Shown: positions 21,073 to 36,000 of the stretch, one piece after another
How positions within the stretch are numbered: the stretch's first letter is position 1
Layout of the letters: every line of letters starts with the position of its first letter
Source: Mactra quadrangularis
Taxonomy: Eukaryota > Mollusca > Bivalvia > Venerida > Mactridae
DNA length: 64,000 nucleotides
Direction of reading: 5' to 3'
Assembly (NCBI GenBank): GCA_025267735.1
Contig: CM046304.1
Coordinates: 868,001-932,000, forward strand
Position numbers and translations under genes: made by a program
Notes under the pieces: model-generated
Databases searched by the model: none
The model's input: only the letters and a program-made list of their open reading frames with translations
Told to the model about the DNA's origin: nothing

Positions 21073-24000
21073 CTGAAGAATATTTAATATAACTATAAGG
21101 GCTGTCACGATATACTGGTATACCATATATTGCAATACGCAGCTGCCACAATAAGTACCCCGGTACGATTTTAATGAGCCAGTATTTGGCAAAATATTTT
21201 ATTTCACTGGGAAAATTCTTTCCTTCGTGAAATAAAAGTAGCGAAACATCAGTTTTTCCATTAATAATTCCATCTAACCTTAAGTTACAAGAATTTAACC
21301 AATTGGGGCGCGTCACAGCCCTAAATGACTGTATATACTTAAGGAGACTAGAATCTATCAGTAGCTGCATGTAAAATTTGAAATGTTTCTGTGAAATTCA
21401 GCAGAGGCACAACAAATCTAAAAGCCCACAATATATCCTGGTACGTATCATGATAGGATGCTGTCGTATTGCAGTACATCGCAATACTCTTATGGCATAT
21501 CGTGACAGCCCTAATATCTATGAATCAGAATTATCCAGTCTACAAAATCAGGGTCCATACAGAAATTCTGTGACAAAATTCAAGCACTTTTTTAAGCATT
21601 TTTTCATGGGTTATATATTTTTAAGCATTCATATTTGTTTTTAAGCATCTTTTAAGGTACACCATACAATTCAAGCGCTTTTCAAAGTCTGCCCAAGCAC
21701 TAGAAATTAGCAGTACACAGTACACTTGTATTCCAAAATTTGCGTTATCGTTGTTGACCTCAAAATTGCGGCTATATGTTGTTAGTTGGGTTTTTCAACG
21801 CCGTAGCAACACATTGTATAGGTAATATAACCCCAGTCAGTCAACATACTCACCCCTCCTGGAAAGGCTAAATCTCTGGATTTAGCTGTTAACCAACTAC
21901 TTAGCACATACTTTCGACAGTGACTGACAACTGCCCTACATAATTAAAAATCATTGGTAGGAGGGAGAATGACCATAGAAATAATTTCATGACCAAGCTA
22001 CACAAAAGTATGCCCTGCCCGGGAATCGAACACACAACTCCTCGATCAGTAGACTTGCGTGCTACCAATTGAGCTAGCCGGGCATCTGCGGCTATTTTAA
22101 GGGCTTCTGAAAAATATTGCAAAACCCTCAATAAATCAATTTTGTACTTACTTCATGAACTTTTATAACATCAGGAAATTGACCAAGTATTCCTCTATAT
22201 TCATTTAATGTATCCATTAATGGTTCTAAATCATTTTTCGGCTGAAAATACATACATAGTATATACTATATAGCTTTCTGAACAAAATCTACGATAATGA
22301 TAGCACCCTAAAATACCTAAGCTGTTAATGTGCCTATAAACAATATATAAATATCACATCCTATAGAGGATGATAGAACAGAACGTTCACACGAGACAAG
22401 TGATGTCAACCGAGGCTTTAGCAGAGCAAAATTACTAGAGCAAAATTTCCCTTCACTTCAATGGTACAAACATTCAAACAGTTAAATCTGCTTAAATTCA
22501 CCTGACTAGCAGTGATGTCCAAGCCAATGCTTATTTCAAAGACCATGTACATCAATATTTACACAACCTTGTATGAAACTCCAAAAAATACTTGTTGAAA
22601 GCTTATACCAATCGCTGTAAAAACAGCAGTAGTATCCAGCTAGTAGTCCACCCTATTTTTTACATGAAAACAGTTTCCAGTTTCTTGTGCAGGAAGTCAT
22701 ACAATTAATCTTCACAAATGATAAGTATAATAATAAAGATCGTTTACCTGTTTTTCATATAAATCACCAATACCGTTGTAAGTATCACCAACATAATCTA
22801 TTGCACCAGTCAAAGCCCGGGAATCTATAACATAAGATAATACAAGCTTTATTATTTGCCAGAAAGGTCGTATAATTTTAAGGTCAGACTCGTCTGTCTC
22901 AGCATCTATTTAACCATTTAATGTTTAGCAATTTTGTATCTGGACCATTAGGGTTTTTCAAATTACTAGTCACAAGTCATCCCAACGTTAAAATGGTGTG
23001 TCAAATATTTTTTCCAGGTCAAAAAGTCCAAGGTCACTTGAAGGCAAAGGTCATTTTCTTACAGCTCATATTATGACATGGTAGGGTTTGGATGGGATTT
23101 GAACCAATGCAGAGCCGGCTATCCAATGATTACCAGTCCAACGTCTTAACCGCTTGGCCACGCCCACTCCTGTGTTATGGAATTTAACCCAAAAATTTCA
23201 CTAACCAAATTAGTTAAGGAGGACAATTACATAATCATGAATTAATTCAACTTACATTGTCCCTGGTCTAGATTAAATGTATTTGCTAGAGCTTTAAAAG
23301 CAGTACCTATCTTCTGAAATTCTCGTTTAAAGGCTGAAAATAGAATTAGAAATATATTTATTATGCAGACTACTTCTCATTATCATTTCCAATATTCACG
23401 ACCCAGTTTTACTAAACTACTCAGGGTCCTGTTTCTCCTAGCTACTCAAACTTAAATTAGTCCCGAAGGAAATTTTTCAGACAAAATTATTCTAATGTAA
23501 ACCATTACTGATAACACTTCATTAACAACTTGTTTGCCAGTAGTTGTATTTAATTCAGTAAGCTCTTAAAAACTAAAACTCCATGAGTCTGATGTGTCGC
23601 CCGACAAAAGTTATGATTTTTAAGCACTGCACTTTTCTTTTTTACAAGATCTTTCAACCTATTCAGTTTCAAGTCAGTAGTTAAAAAGAATTGGACAAAT
23701 GCTTCAGACAAGAAAATCCAAGGGAAGTAATTCTAAAATTATTAAGGCAAGAGTTATGGTTCTTGGGCACTACACTTCTTTTCTCATTCAGGACTCCATG
23801 ATGTTAAATGTCTTGTTTTTAGTTCATAGATTTGAAATAAACGATTAAATGACATCACTGAACAATATTTAGTCAAATATTTTACATAAAAAATATGTTT
23901 CAACAATACTTAGTGTGTTTACAACAAACGTGGAAACCACATTAAAGCTGGATTTAAAAACTTTAATGCAAAAATTACAAAGGGAAATAATCCATAATAA

Positions 24001-27000
24001 AGCCAGGTAGAGTTGTGGTTACTGTCTGATTCTGTTCATCACATGGTATGTTATTATTGTATGAAGTTTCATAAAGATATGACAATAAATAACCGAGATA
24101 TATGCTAAATTGAAAACTTTTGTGCAATTGTTAACGACAAGCTTGCCCGTGTTTTGCTAAACTATTAGCCGAATTTTTTCGTTGAAAAATCCGGCAATCA
24201 AAAAAACCCAAAACAAACAGCCATGATAACTTACGTCCTAGACATTTCTTTCTATGATCATACGCTACTGCAGATAATATTTTTGTATTCTCTTCCATAT
24301 TTTTCTGGAACTTACAGAAATTCTCCATTTTTGCTTCACTGAAAAAAGGAATAAAAACATTCTTTTTGGTTGGGTTTAAAACATTTCAAATATTTAAAAA
24401 TTACAGGATATTATTAAAAGAAATGATGATTAATAATTTTATACTAGGTTTAATGCCTTGTCAACACAATTTTTTAGGTTATTTTACAGCATCCAGTACA
24501 CCTAACCTAGCTTTCATGGACTTTTGTCTATAGCCAGTACTCACCTACCTATCCACAAGGCCAGAAATGTCTCCATATACCTTATTAATGGAGGAAAATT
24601 GACATTATATTGTCAAATTTTCATGGATGGGTATAACCATCTCCCCCTAGGTGGGATTGAAAACCCCCCTCTGGGAAACTAGAATTCAAATCCTTACCCA
24701 CTACTAACTATGCTACAGACCCCAGGGAAGTATTGAAGAAAATACGACAAAAAAAACAACAACTTACACTTCGCCATTCTGCATGGCAACAGGTGGTGTT
24801 TGTAAAATACGGAAGAATTTTCCACCAGTGTATTCGTCTTTCTCTGCTTTTCTTTTCCCTTGTTTCCATTTCTACAAATATACAAAAACACTAAAATTGA
24901 AAACGAAAACACATGTCCATTCTAGCTAGTATTCACACAAATAAGTACTTGGTAGTACATGAATGTTAATGACATTAATGAGAGATTAAAGTAATTTTAT
25001 AAAAAGTATATACAACATACACATATACATTTCATTAATCAAATACACATAAACAAGGAACTAGCAGTATTTCCTGAGAAAAATCAATTATTGAATCCCT
25101 GAACAACAGAATTATTTAAGAAATTTCACCAACAATTTGTTTATGAGGACTCTAAAACCTACGGGCATGCCGACGCTTAACAAAGTTCCGGAATGGCATG
25201 GTTTAATCTAATGGAGTGAAGAACTTACTTTATCATCTGTACAAGTCAGGAAATGTAAAAATACTTCAGATTTAGAAAGTACAGGATGTCTACATATTCT
25301 ATCAACCCATAATTGTAATAACTTCATTCTTTGATCGATAAATTCATCTTCATAACGACCTGAAATCATAGATACATGTACATACAATAAAAGTTCCAAG
25401 GCTCTGTACTTGGTTTCCTTGAACTACAATGATGGGTCAAACATTTTACCTGGCACCAATACATTTCTCTTATTTAAGTACGTAAAAAGCTTCTAGAAAA
25501 CTAGTAGAAAACAATTACTAGCAATAATATTGACAATGGATAGGTCGAATACATGGTTGAACTTATTTTCACAAACCTTTGAGTTGTAAAAGTATGTTTT
25601 GTAGAATATCTTTTGTTAGATATTTTTTACTAAAGTATAGCATTGTTTCATTTATCTTTTAAGATGACATCATTTTAAAATCATAATTTTACAACAATGA
25701 AAAAGTCTTTTTTATAAGTTCAACCTATTAATTCATTGAGTGCACTTCACTGTAGAGAATGAAAGAAAATTTCCCGACTTGGTTGAATTTCACAAAATCA
25801 ACCAAGATTTTTGTAAATTGACTGAAAGAAAATTATAACTTGTATGTGTTGACTTGTCCAATTTAAACATCATTTAACATTTAAATATAAACATATCATT
25901 TAACATAAATCAGTTATTCATAAGCAGTGTAGAAACAGAATTGTCCAATATAGGATTTAAGCTGTACATGAACATTTTAGGTCTCAATTTGATCCTTCGA
26001 CCAAAACCAATTTGAAAGGATAAAACCTATAAAAGCATTAATGATAATCAAGATCAGGTCTAAAACACTTACTAATACATTTTCAATAATGTACCAGTTC
26101 ATCTATCAAATATCGATGAGTCAACTAGTTATAAACTAATAATAAATATATATATACAACATATTTATCCATAAAATACCAATAAAACATGACAAATATA
26201 ATGAGCCGATCTATATAAAATATGATAGTATTATTTCTGTATGATATATAAATATATCCAATAGTTTAGTCATACAAAACATGTTACTATATTTATATAC
26301 ATTTGTCATAAAAATATATTAATATATTTGCTGGGATGGATATAAGATTTTGGGGAGGAATTTAGCCTCCTCACTTTTTTCTGACGGCCAAGATTTCTCG
26401 GGCAAAAATATATAGAGACAAATTTGATTTTTTTAAATCGGCTGAAAAAATGGACAATATTTGTGTAAAAACAGTCAATTTGGATCTGTATTTACTTTTT
26501 TTAATGAATTTATACAAAGGTTTTACTTGCAAAAGCTCTGCTCAAAGGAGGTTAAAATCAGCTGAAATCAGCTAATGATGCTCAAAAGATTTGAAATCTT
26601 GAAAGATGCAAGACTTCTGAAGTTGGTCTGGACTTGGATGACACTTTAATAACTGAAAGGTGTGCAACTGATATTCATGAAACCTTACATAGGCAGGAAA
26701 GATGGACTATGTCTTAAGGTTTTACATATACAATCATGTATACAGAAAATCCCGGGCTTAGTGCAAAACAGTCATAACTCGCTCTTTTTTATGTTGAGTT
26801 ACAACCTTTTTGCGGTCAACCCACAAAATGTACTTGGCATATATTATTGATAGTATAGAATACATTCAGGTCATTATAATGATGTCATACATGGGGGTGA
26901 CACACATCAGTACATTTGTAAATACTTCATTGATATTGGGTATTGGTAAAAAAAATATTCAAGTGTTAAGAGGCACATACATGAACCCTGCTGATTTAAA

Positions 27001-30000
27001 TACTCACTGCAATATTTCTGCATTCATTATAGGTATTTAGTATTTGAACCAGTGGGGTTCATGTATACGTGCCTCTATAAATTGTATTTAAATAGTTAAT
27101 ACCTACAATAAATACAGAAATGTTGAAGTGAGTATTTAAATCAGTGGGGTATAATGTATAAGCCATTAACTGATGAATAAAATTTACGCATACAATGTAT
27201 CTCCGATCAATCTAGATGGTCACATTCTGCAGTGATTGAATAAAAGAGTGACATCATTTCATTTTTGCAGAAAATATTGTGTAAATTATTGCAAAGCTAT
27301 ATACCATAATATTCCCATTAAATGCCCATCTCCTAATAAAAGCCCCCTCCTTATTGCATTTTTAGTAAAAAACAACTTACCAAAATGTATTTAATTTCAA
27401 CAAATATCCCAAAATAAGTGCTATAAATTATAATAATGATTTAGTGGACATACATAAATATAGTTTTCCTACAGGTTTTGTAACACAGGTTGATCGATAT
27501 AATTATACCAACATGTAAATAGATAAATATTTGTTTGTTTGATGCTTGCTTGGAATATTAGAACAATTATCAAGGTCTATGGTCACGTGATCTCCGACAT
27601 TAACTAATCATGTAAACACTTCAAGGGTTGCCTGCAAGACTGTAGTAACTCATTCTTTAATGCAATGCACTTAATACAGTCTTGCAGGCAACGCTTGACT
27701 AGTTTTGCCAAATGGACAAATAATTAAAACAAGAGCTCCGCTGGGCGGGGCATTATACGCCCGTGTGCAGTCCATGCTGTGTTCTATCTCATATAAAGTC
27801 CCTGTGACCTTGACCAATGACCCCAGGATCTCAGAATAGGTCCCATTCTTAACAGGAGGGCTATCCAAAGCAAAGATTTTGAGAACCTAGGTACAGCCAT
27901 GGTTGATTTATCACCGACACAAAGTTTTCCCATACAAACTTCCAGTGACTTTGACCCTGGGGCCTCAGAACCAAAAGTTCTCGCCCTTGACCCAAAGAGT
28001 ATTGATACATAAAATTTGGTGATCTTAGGTAAAGTTGGTTGTTGGACAAGGTTTTTCCTCATGATTTTTCTTTTGACTTTAACCTTTAACACAGGGACCT
28101 AAAACCAAAGGGGCATATGCTAGACATTAGGGCTACCCTTAAATAAGATTTGGAAAACCTACAATGTAGGTACAATTATTATTGAGTTACTGTCCGGAAA
28201 ATGTTTCAATATGAATTAAGTCCCTGTGACCTTGACTTTTGTCCCTGGGGTTTCCAAATCAAAAGAGAACATCAAATACCAAAGAGCTATCAACACATTA
28301 CATCTTGACAAATGGGCTGATCCACATAAAATTTGGTTAACCTAGGTACAATCATTGTTTAGTTATTGTCCGAACAAGGATTGTCCAAATGATGCCCATG
28401 TGACCTAGATCTTTGACCCAGTTTTGACCCAAAACCAATTGGGAACATCCTTAACACATGGGCTACCCTCACATAAAATTTGGTGAACTAAATTCATTTT
28501 ACTTATTAAATATAGCATTATTTCCATGGTCTGCCATTTTGACTTTGTTAACATATTGATTGAACATTTGAAGTCTCTGCTTGGTAATTTGATATCTTCT
28601 GGATGATGGTTTAAACTTGACCCAGGGGCCGCAAAATCAATAGGGAACATCCTTGACACATGGGCTACTCTCACATGAAATTTGGTGAGCTTAAGTGCAG
28701 TCATTGTTGATTTACTACACACACAATGTTTTTCAATATGATGCCCCTGTGACCTTGACCTTTGACCCAGGGGCCCTAAAACCAATAGGACATAACCATG
28801 ACACATGGGCTACTCTCCTAAAAAAATTTAGTGAACCTAGGTACATTGGTTGTTCAGTTATTGTCTGGACAAGGTTTTTCCATATGATGCCTCTGTGACC
28901 TTGACCTTTGGATCTGGGGCCCCAAAACCTATTGGGAACATCCTTAACACAAGGGCTACATTCACATAAAATTTAATGAACCTAGGTACAGTCCTTGTTG
29001 AGTTATTGTCCAAACAAGGTTTTTCAATATGATGCCTCTGTGACCTTGACCTTTGACCCAGGAGCCCCAAAACCAAAAGGGCATATCCTTGACACAAGGG
29101 CTACCCTCACATAGACTTTAATGAACCTAGGTAAATTGGTGGTTCAGTTATTGCCTGGACAAAAGTTTCATTGTTTGCCATTTTGACTTTATAAACATAT
29201 TGATAGAACATATGAAGTCACTGCTTGGTAATTTGATATCTTCTGGTTGAAGGTTTATACTTGACCCTGTTTCCCCAAAACTGATAAGGCACATCCTTGA
29301 CACATGGTCTACTGTCACATGAAATTAGGTGAACTTAGGTACAGTCATTGTTGAGTAATTACCCAGACAATGTTTTTCAATATGATGCCCCTGTGACCTT
29401 GACCTTTGACAAAGGCGCCCCAAAACCAATAGGGCATAACCTTGACACACGGGCTACTTTCATATAAAATTTAGTGAACCTAGGTACATTGGTTGTTCAG
29501 TTATTGTCTGGACAAGGTTTTTCCATATGATGCCTCCGTGACCTTGACCTTTGGGTCTGGGGCCCAAAAACCTATTGGGAACATCCTTGACAAAAGGGCT
29601 ACCTTCACATAAAATTTTGTGAATCTAGGTACAGTAGTTGATGAGTTATTGCCCAAACAAGGATTTTCAATATGATGCCCCTGTGACCTTGACCTTTGAC
29701 CCAGGAGCCCCAAAACCAATAGGGCATAACCTTTACCCAAGGGCTACCCTCACATAAAATTTGGAGAACCTAGGTACATTGGTGGTTCAGTTATTGTCAG
29801 GACAAGTGTTTCATTGTTTGCCGTTTTGACTTTACAAACATATTGATAGAACATTTGAAGTCACAGCTTGGTAATTTGATATCTTCTGGTTTAAGATTTA
29901 AACTTAACCCTGTTTTCCCAAAACTGATAAGGTACATCCTTGACACATGGGCTACTCTCACATGAAATTTGGTGAACTTTGGTACAATCATTGTTGAGAA

Positions 30001-33000
30001 ATTATCCAGACAATGTTTTTCAATATGATGCCCCTGTGACCTTGACCTTTGACCAAGGTGCCCCAAAACCAATAGGGCATAACCTTGACACATGGGCTAC
30101 TTTCACGCCAAATTTAGTGAACCTAGGTACATTGGTTGTTCAGTTATTGTCTGGACAAGGTTTTTCCATATGATCCCTCTGTGACCTTGACCTTTGGGTC
30201 TGGGGCCCAAAAACCTATTGGGAACATCCTTGACACAAGGACTACCTTCACATAAAATTTTGTGAACCTAGGTACAGTAGTTGATGAGTTATTGTCCAAA
30301 CAAGGATTTTCAATATGATGCCTCTGTGACCTTGACCTTTGACCCAGGAACCCCAAAACCAATACGGCATAACCTTTACCCGAGGGCTACCCTCACATAA
30401 AATTTGGAGAACCTAGGTACATGGGTGGTTCAGTTATTGTCTGGACAAGTGTTTCATTGTTTGCCGTTTTGACTTTATAAACATATTGATAGAACATTTG
30501 AAGTCACAGCTTGGTAATTTGATATCTTCTGGTTTAAGATTTAAACTTAACCCTGTTTTCCCAAAACTGATAAGGTACATCCTTGACACATGGGCTACTC
30601 TCACATGAAATTTGGTGAACCTAGGTACAGTCATTAGTGAGTTATTACCCGGACAATGTTTTTCAATTTGATGCCACTGTGACCTTGACCTTTGACCCAG
30701 GGGCCCCAAAATCAATAGTGCATATCCTTGACACATGGGCTACTCTCACATGAAATTTGGTGAACCTAGGTACATTGGTGTTTCATTTATTGTCCGGACA
30801 AAGTTTTTCCATATAATGCCCCTGTGACCTTGACCTTTCAACCTGGGGCCCCATAAACCTATAGGGCGCATCTTTGACACATGGGCTACTCTTACATAAA
30901 ATTTGGTGAACCTAGGTACAGGCGTTGTTGAGTTATGGTCCGGACAAGGTTTTTCAATTTGATGTCCCTGTGACCTTGACCTTTGACCCAGGGGCCCCAA
31001 AACCGATTGGAAACATCCTTGACACATGGGCTTCTCTCACATAAAATTTGGTGATCCTAGGTAGATTGGTTGTTAAGTTATTGTCAGGACAAGTTTTTTA
31101 CCCATATGATGCCACTGTGACCTTGACCTTTGACGCAGGGGCCCCAAAACCGATAGGGAACATCTTTGACACATGGGCTACTCTTACATTAAATTTGGTG
31201 AACTTAGGTACATTGGTGGTTCAGATATTGTCCGGACAAGTTTTACCTATTTTAAGTCCCAGTGACCTTGACCTTTAACCCTGGGGTCTCAAAATCAATA
31301 GGGAACCTCCTCCACCCAAGGGCTATCAACACATAAAATTTGAGGAACCTAGGTTCATCCTTTCTTGAGTTATCATCCGGACAAGCAATTGTCCACGGAC
31401 GGACAGACGGACAGACGGACAGACGGACAGACGGCCAGACGGACAGACGGACAGACGGACAGACGGACAGACGGACAACAGCATAACATAATACGACCGT
31501 TTTTTCAAAACGGGCGTATAAAAACATCAAGTAGCTCATAAAATAACTATTTTTTTTCTCTTTCTGAAAAATGCCATTTGAACAAATGAAATTGTATCTT
31601 TAACTCTCATTCTGAACACCGCGACGTTTCATGAATGAATAATCTTGGAAGGATTTGTGGGGGATCTCTCCTGATGGCTTGGGGTTTAACTACCTTCACG
31701 AGGCAAAACACTGGCAAAGCATGTAACGGTTATTCTTAGCAAATGGCAGAGGTGTTCCTAATGCTTTAACTCTAATCTGCACAAAAATTGAATCCTGCAG
31801 TAAACTAGGTAATTTCCAAAATATTTTGTGCAGAAGATTCAAAGTATTAAATTCAAACAATTACAATTCATGCTAATAAAGGCATTTTCAGAAAAAAGAA
31901 AATTAAAAGTAGTAAGGCACTACATGATTTTTTGGGGTTGTGCTACATGTGCAAGACTTCGACAAAAAGCAACAGTTTGTTTACATTCTGGAGATCATGT
32001 GACAGTATACCCTGTTATGGTGCTAAGTGCATGTTTGGAGATATTTTGACTGACCTGCTTTAGATGAAGATGAGGGGTTTAGGGCCCCAAAAGCGGCTGA
32101 AAATAAGATTAATGATCAAAATACAATATTGACTCTAGAAATACAATGTTTATAATATGATGAAATGATGAAAAAACCTCTATCAACTTACATGCAGTGG
32201 CTTCCCTACAACTTTACCTTGAACTACCAACAAACAAACTACCGAAAAACTGGTCACCAATCGAACTTGTGTAAAAAATCAAATTTTTAGTGATAAACCA
32301 TACATAGATAGACTATATCCGGAATTCAAATATTTTGATTTTCCCTCCGGTACAAACTTTCACTATTACAATTAAAACATATACATGTATATAAAGAACA
32401 ATAGGATTTAATCCAAAGTTCCTACTATTCAGCAATAATGTGTAACAAACTTTGTTTGTACCGCCTGTGCATGGACGGAAAAACCCATAAATTTGAATTT
32501 CATATTAGATCTATTTTATATACAGTGTGTAGTGCTTTCGACTAGGAACTGTGTGGGTCACGTATGACAACACTAGGCAGCATGAATGTGTTTATTACCA
32601 TAGCAACATAGTAACAAAATTTAGTGGGTCTTCCATTGGGCCAATTCTATGCCATTACGAGATTTCAGCCCCTTTAACTCTACATTTGTTGCATAAAAGG
32701 CAAGTAAGAAAAGCATGTGCATCTACACATCAACATTGCAAGGGCTTATCTTGCAGTCATTTTTTATATAAAAAAAATGCTACTAAGTGCATTTGTGGTT
32801 GTGATTTAAATTAAAGCTCTACTACATTATTGGTCATAAAACTTCATTTTATATTTCATTTTGATTTGGCTACACTGTTGAATAACAAAAATGTAACGTG
32901 TGGACATCCGACTGGCGAGAGATGCTTTTTCCAGAAGTCCACAAGGAGGATTTGATTTGTTCAAACGTGTAGCTTCATTAAATAAAGTCTTTACTATTTT

Positions 33001-36000
33001 CATTATTATTATCATTATTATCATTATCATTATTATCATTATCATTATTATCATTATTATCATTATCATTATTATCTTTATTATTATTATTATTATTATA
33101 ATTATAATTTATATTCATGCAGAAAATTATGTCCAATGATTTTTGATAATATGACAGAATCAAAAGTCAATATAAAAGTGTTAGTAAATTCGGTTAACCC
33201 CTTCAAGAACATGTTCTCCTAAAACAACTCATCATGCACACCCTGACCAACCAATCAAATCAAAACATAATATAACAATGAATAAATTGTCAAAATATTA
33301 ATCATATAACCAACATTTACTAGATGTTGGGTCAAATACCACTAAATTACAGGCTAAACAGTCAAATATCACTTAAGTATAGGTAAAATGGTCAAATATC
33401 ACTAAATTATAGGTAAAATGGTCAAATATCACTAAATTAGAGGTAAAAAGGTCAAACTCCACTAAATTACATGTATAATGGCTAGATATCACTAAATAAC
33501 ATGTTAAAAGGCAAAAACATCTTAAAATGTCAAGTTAAATGGTCAAATATCACTAAATTACAGGTAAAGTGTCAAACTCCACCAAATTACATGAAACGCT
33601 ATCAAATTTAAGGTAAAATATGAGTGATTAATAAGCATGAAGATTATGTAATGATAACATTTTGTTAATGATTATATTGACAGCTACATGACGCATGTTA
33701 CATTTATAATTAATTACCAATTAGGTAAAAATATCTAGCTATTTGTTTTGTAACCATACATTTATGATATTTAAACATAGATATTAATATTTAAGTTGAA
33801 ACTTGACAGTATTTATTGATTGAATAAATTGTAAATCGAATGATACAATCAGCCATCTAATGACGATTTTGTAGTAGCATAAGATTAGATGAATTTCTTT
33901 AGTAAAAATCAACAGTGAATTGTGAAAAAATTGATTCTAAATATTGTCAAATTATGTAGTCAGTGGTGCCTACCAATTTAAATAAATTCAATCTCTGTAA
34001 ACAGATATCCTGTAGAGCGTTGTCTTACAGGATCTCTTACAGGATCTCTACTGTCTCCGTGAGAGGTCACGTTGAGATGAACTTTGTGTTGACCAATCAA
34101 TGCGTAGCTTTTATCTAGACTAAACACTATTAATAACATTTTAATTTCGTAATTTCTATTTTTAGACCAAGATTTGCAAGCTAAATTAACAGCGGTATTA
34201 TTCACAGTCTGCGAATGGACACCTCTTTCAAATTGCGTGACAAAGACGATGTAAACAAGCTACAAAATATAACAATTCCGTCATGAATATTATGATGAGA
34301 AAAAGTCACCTGAACGTGACCTTCGTTTGGAAAAGGCTAGATCTAAATTAGCGAGTAAGCGAGCGGAAAATTTAAGATCGGGTTTTAATCAGATTGAAAT
34401 CAATTATGAGTACAGAAATGAATATTTAGATCAGTGGGGTTAATGTATGCACCACTGACAGTGGAATATAATTTAACAAAACCCTTAAAACACTCAATTC
34501 CTCATAATAATCAAATTACTTCAAAAATTTATTCTATCTTAAAACTTAGCTTAAATTTAGTAGTTACAAATACTTAGTACTCACACCTATTTAGTACTTA
34601 AAATTATTAAAATAACATAATGGTATAATTAAAGGTAAACAGTTAGTACAAATATTGGAATAATTGGCATAATTAAAACAAAATGAATTAATTAATTAAA
34701 CATAATTTGTCCATCGTCGGCAACCACAGTCCTTTCTTCTGTTGCTCTCCATATGTACCGTAGGCAATTTGACTGGCAAAATCTCGTTTTTCATAAATAA
34801 GCATGAGGCAGGGAAGACAAAACTACTTTCAATGAAAATGCATATTACAATTAAATACTCTTCAATAATAATGACATCATACTAGGATTTTCTTCACCCG
34901 CTTTAAAAAATCACTTATGGAGGCCGTCATTTTGTATGGTAAACCAAACCTTAGATACAAAACATTATTTCATTGGCTAGTTTTCCGGATTGGTTTCCTT
35001 GCAGAACCAATGAAACTGCCTCATTAATTATTCATGATAACAAGATTTTTCTAACCAAATGGCCCACAGTACATAATGCAGCACAGTGGAGTAATGTATC
35101 GTAGGATAACCAACGATGAACTTATCAGTATAGCTGAATAAAAATAATTTTACAAAACATATGTAGTTATACAGTAAATTTTGTGATACATTTTACCAAC
35201 TAAAGTAAACATTGTCACACACACACCAACGTTTCCCCTCAAAATATGATGCAAAAAAGACCCTATCACAACATGATAAAAAATCTCACAAGACAATCTA
35301 AGTTAAAGATAATAATATTTGAGTTTGATGTGAAGTAGTCCTAAAGAAAGATAAATGAAGTATACTTTAGTGGTAAGACACACACTTAGAGATTGGGAGG
35401 TCCTGGTTAGGTAGTGAATGGACCTTTCCATGACCTTACCTATCAGCATATTTAATGAAGGTTTACAGTTACTTTTTGTCCCAAAAACAAGGTGTTAATG
35501 CTTATATTTGTGGGTAAATGTATTGTTATTCAAATAAAAAGGTCGCACTCGGAAAGGTCCATTATCAGAAGCCATACTTGTCTGGTTCCCAGACGTACTT
35601 TGACAAGTAAAAGTACATCAGACAAAGCACAATAATGGCCGTGCCCAATGTAATGAATTAGGAATTGGATAATTATGTTTTCAAATGAACATTTCTCACT
35701 ACATAGGCTTAAATTAAAGGATCATTGTACAAGAATTAAAGTGGATACCTTTTTTAAACTTCTCCATATACCTTAATCATGGAGGAAAATTGACATTATT
35801 GTCAAATTTTCATGGAAGGGTATAACCTCCCCTGTTGGGATTCAAACCCATTCCCCCTTCGAGATACGTGATTCCAAATCCTGATGCGCTACCAACTGCG
35901 TCACTGACCTGGGTTAAAGGTGATTTCAATGTTCACATTAAAGCACACAAATTTGTTAAGATGGCTTAGCAAGTAACAAAAGCCAGTGAATTGCTCACCA

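Noticed and set aside
28405..31539. Multiple open frames of 70-130 residues on the minus strand
   Set aside because: All are translations of the GACCTTGACC satellite units and repeat one another.
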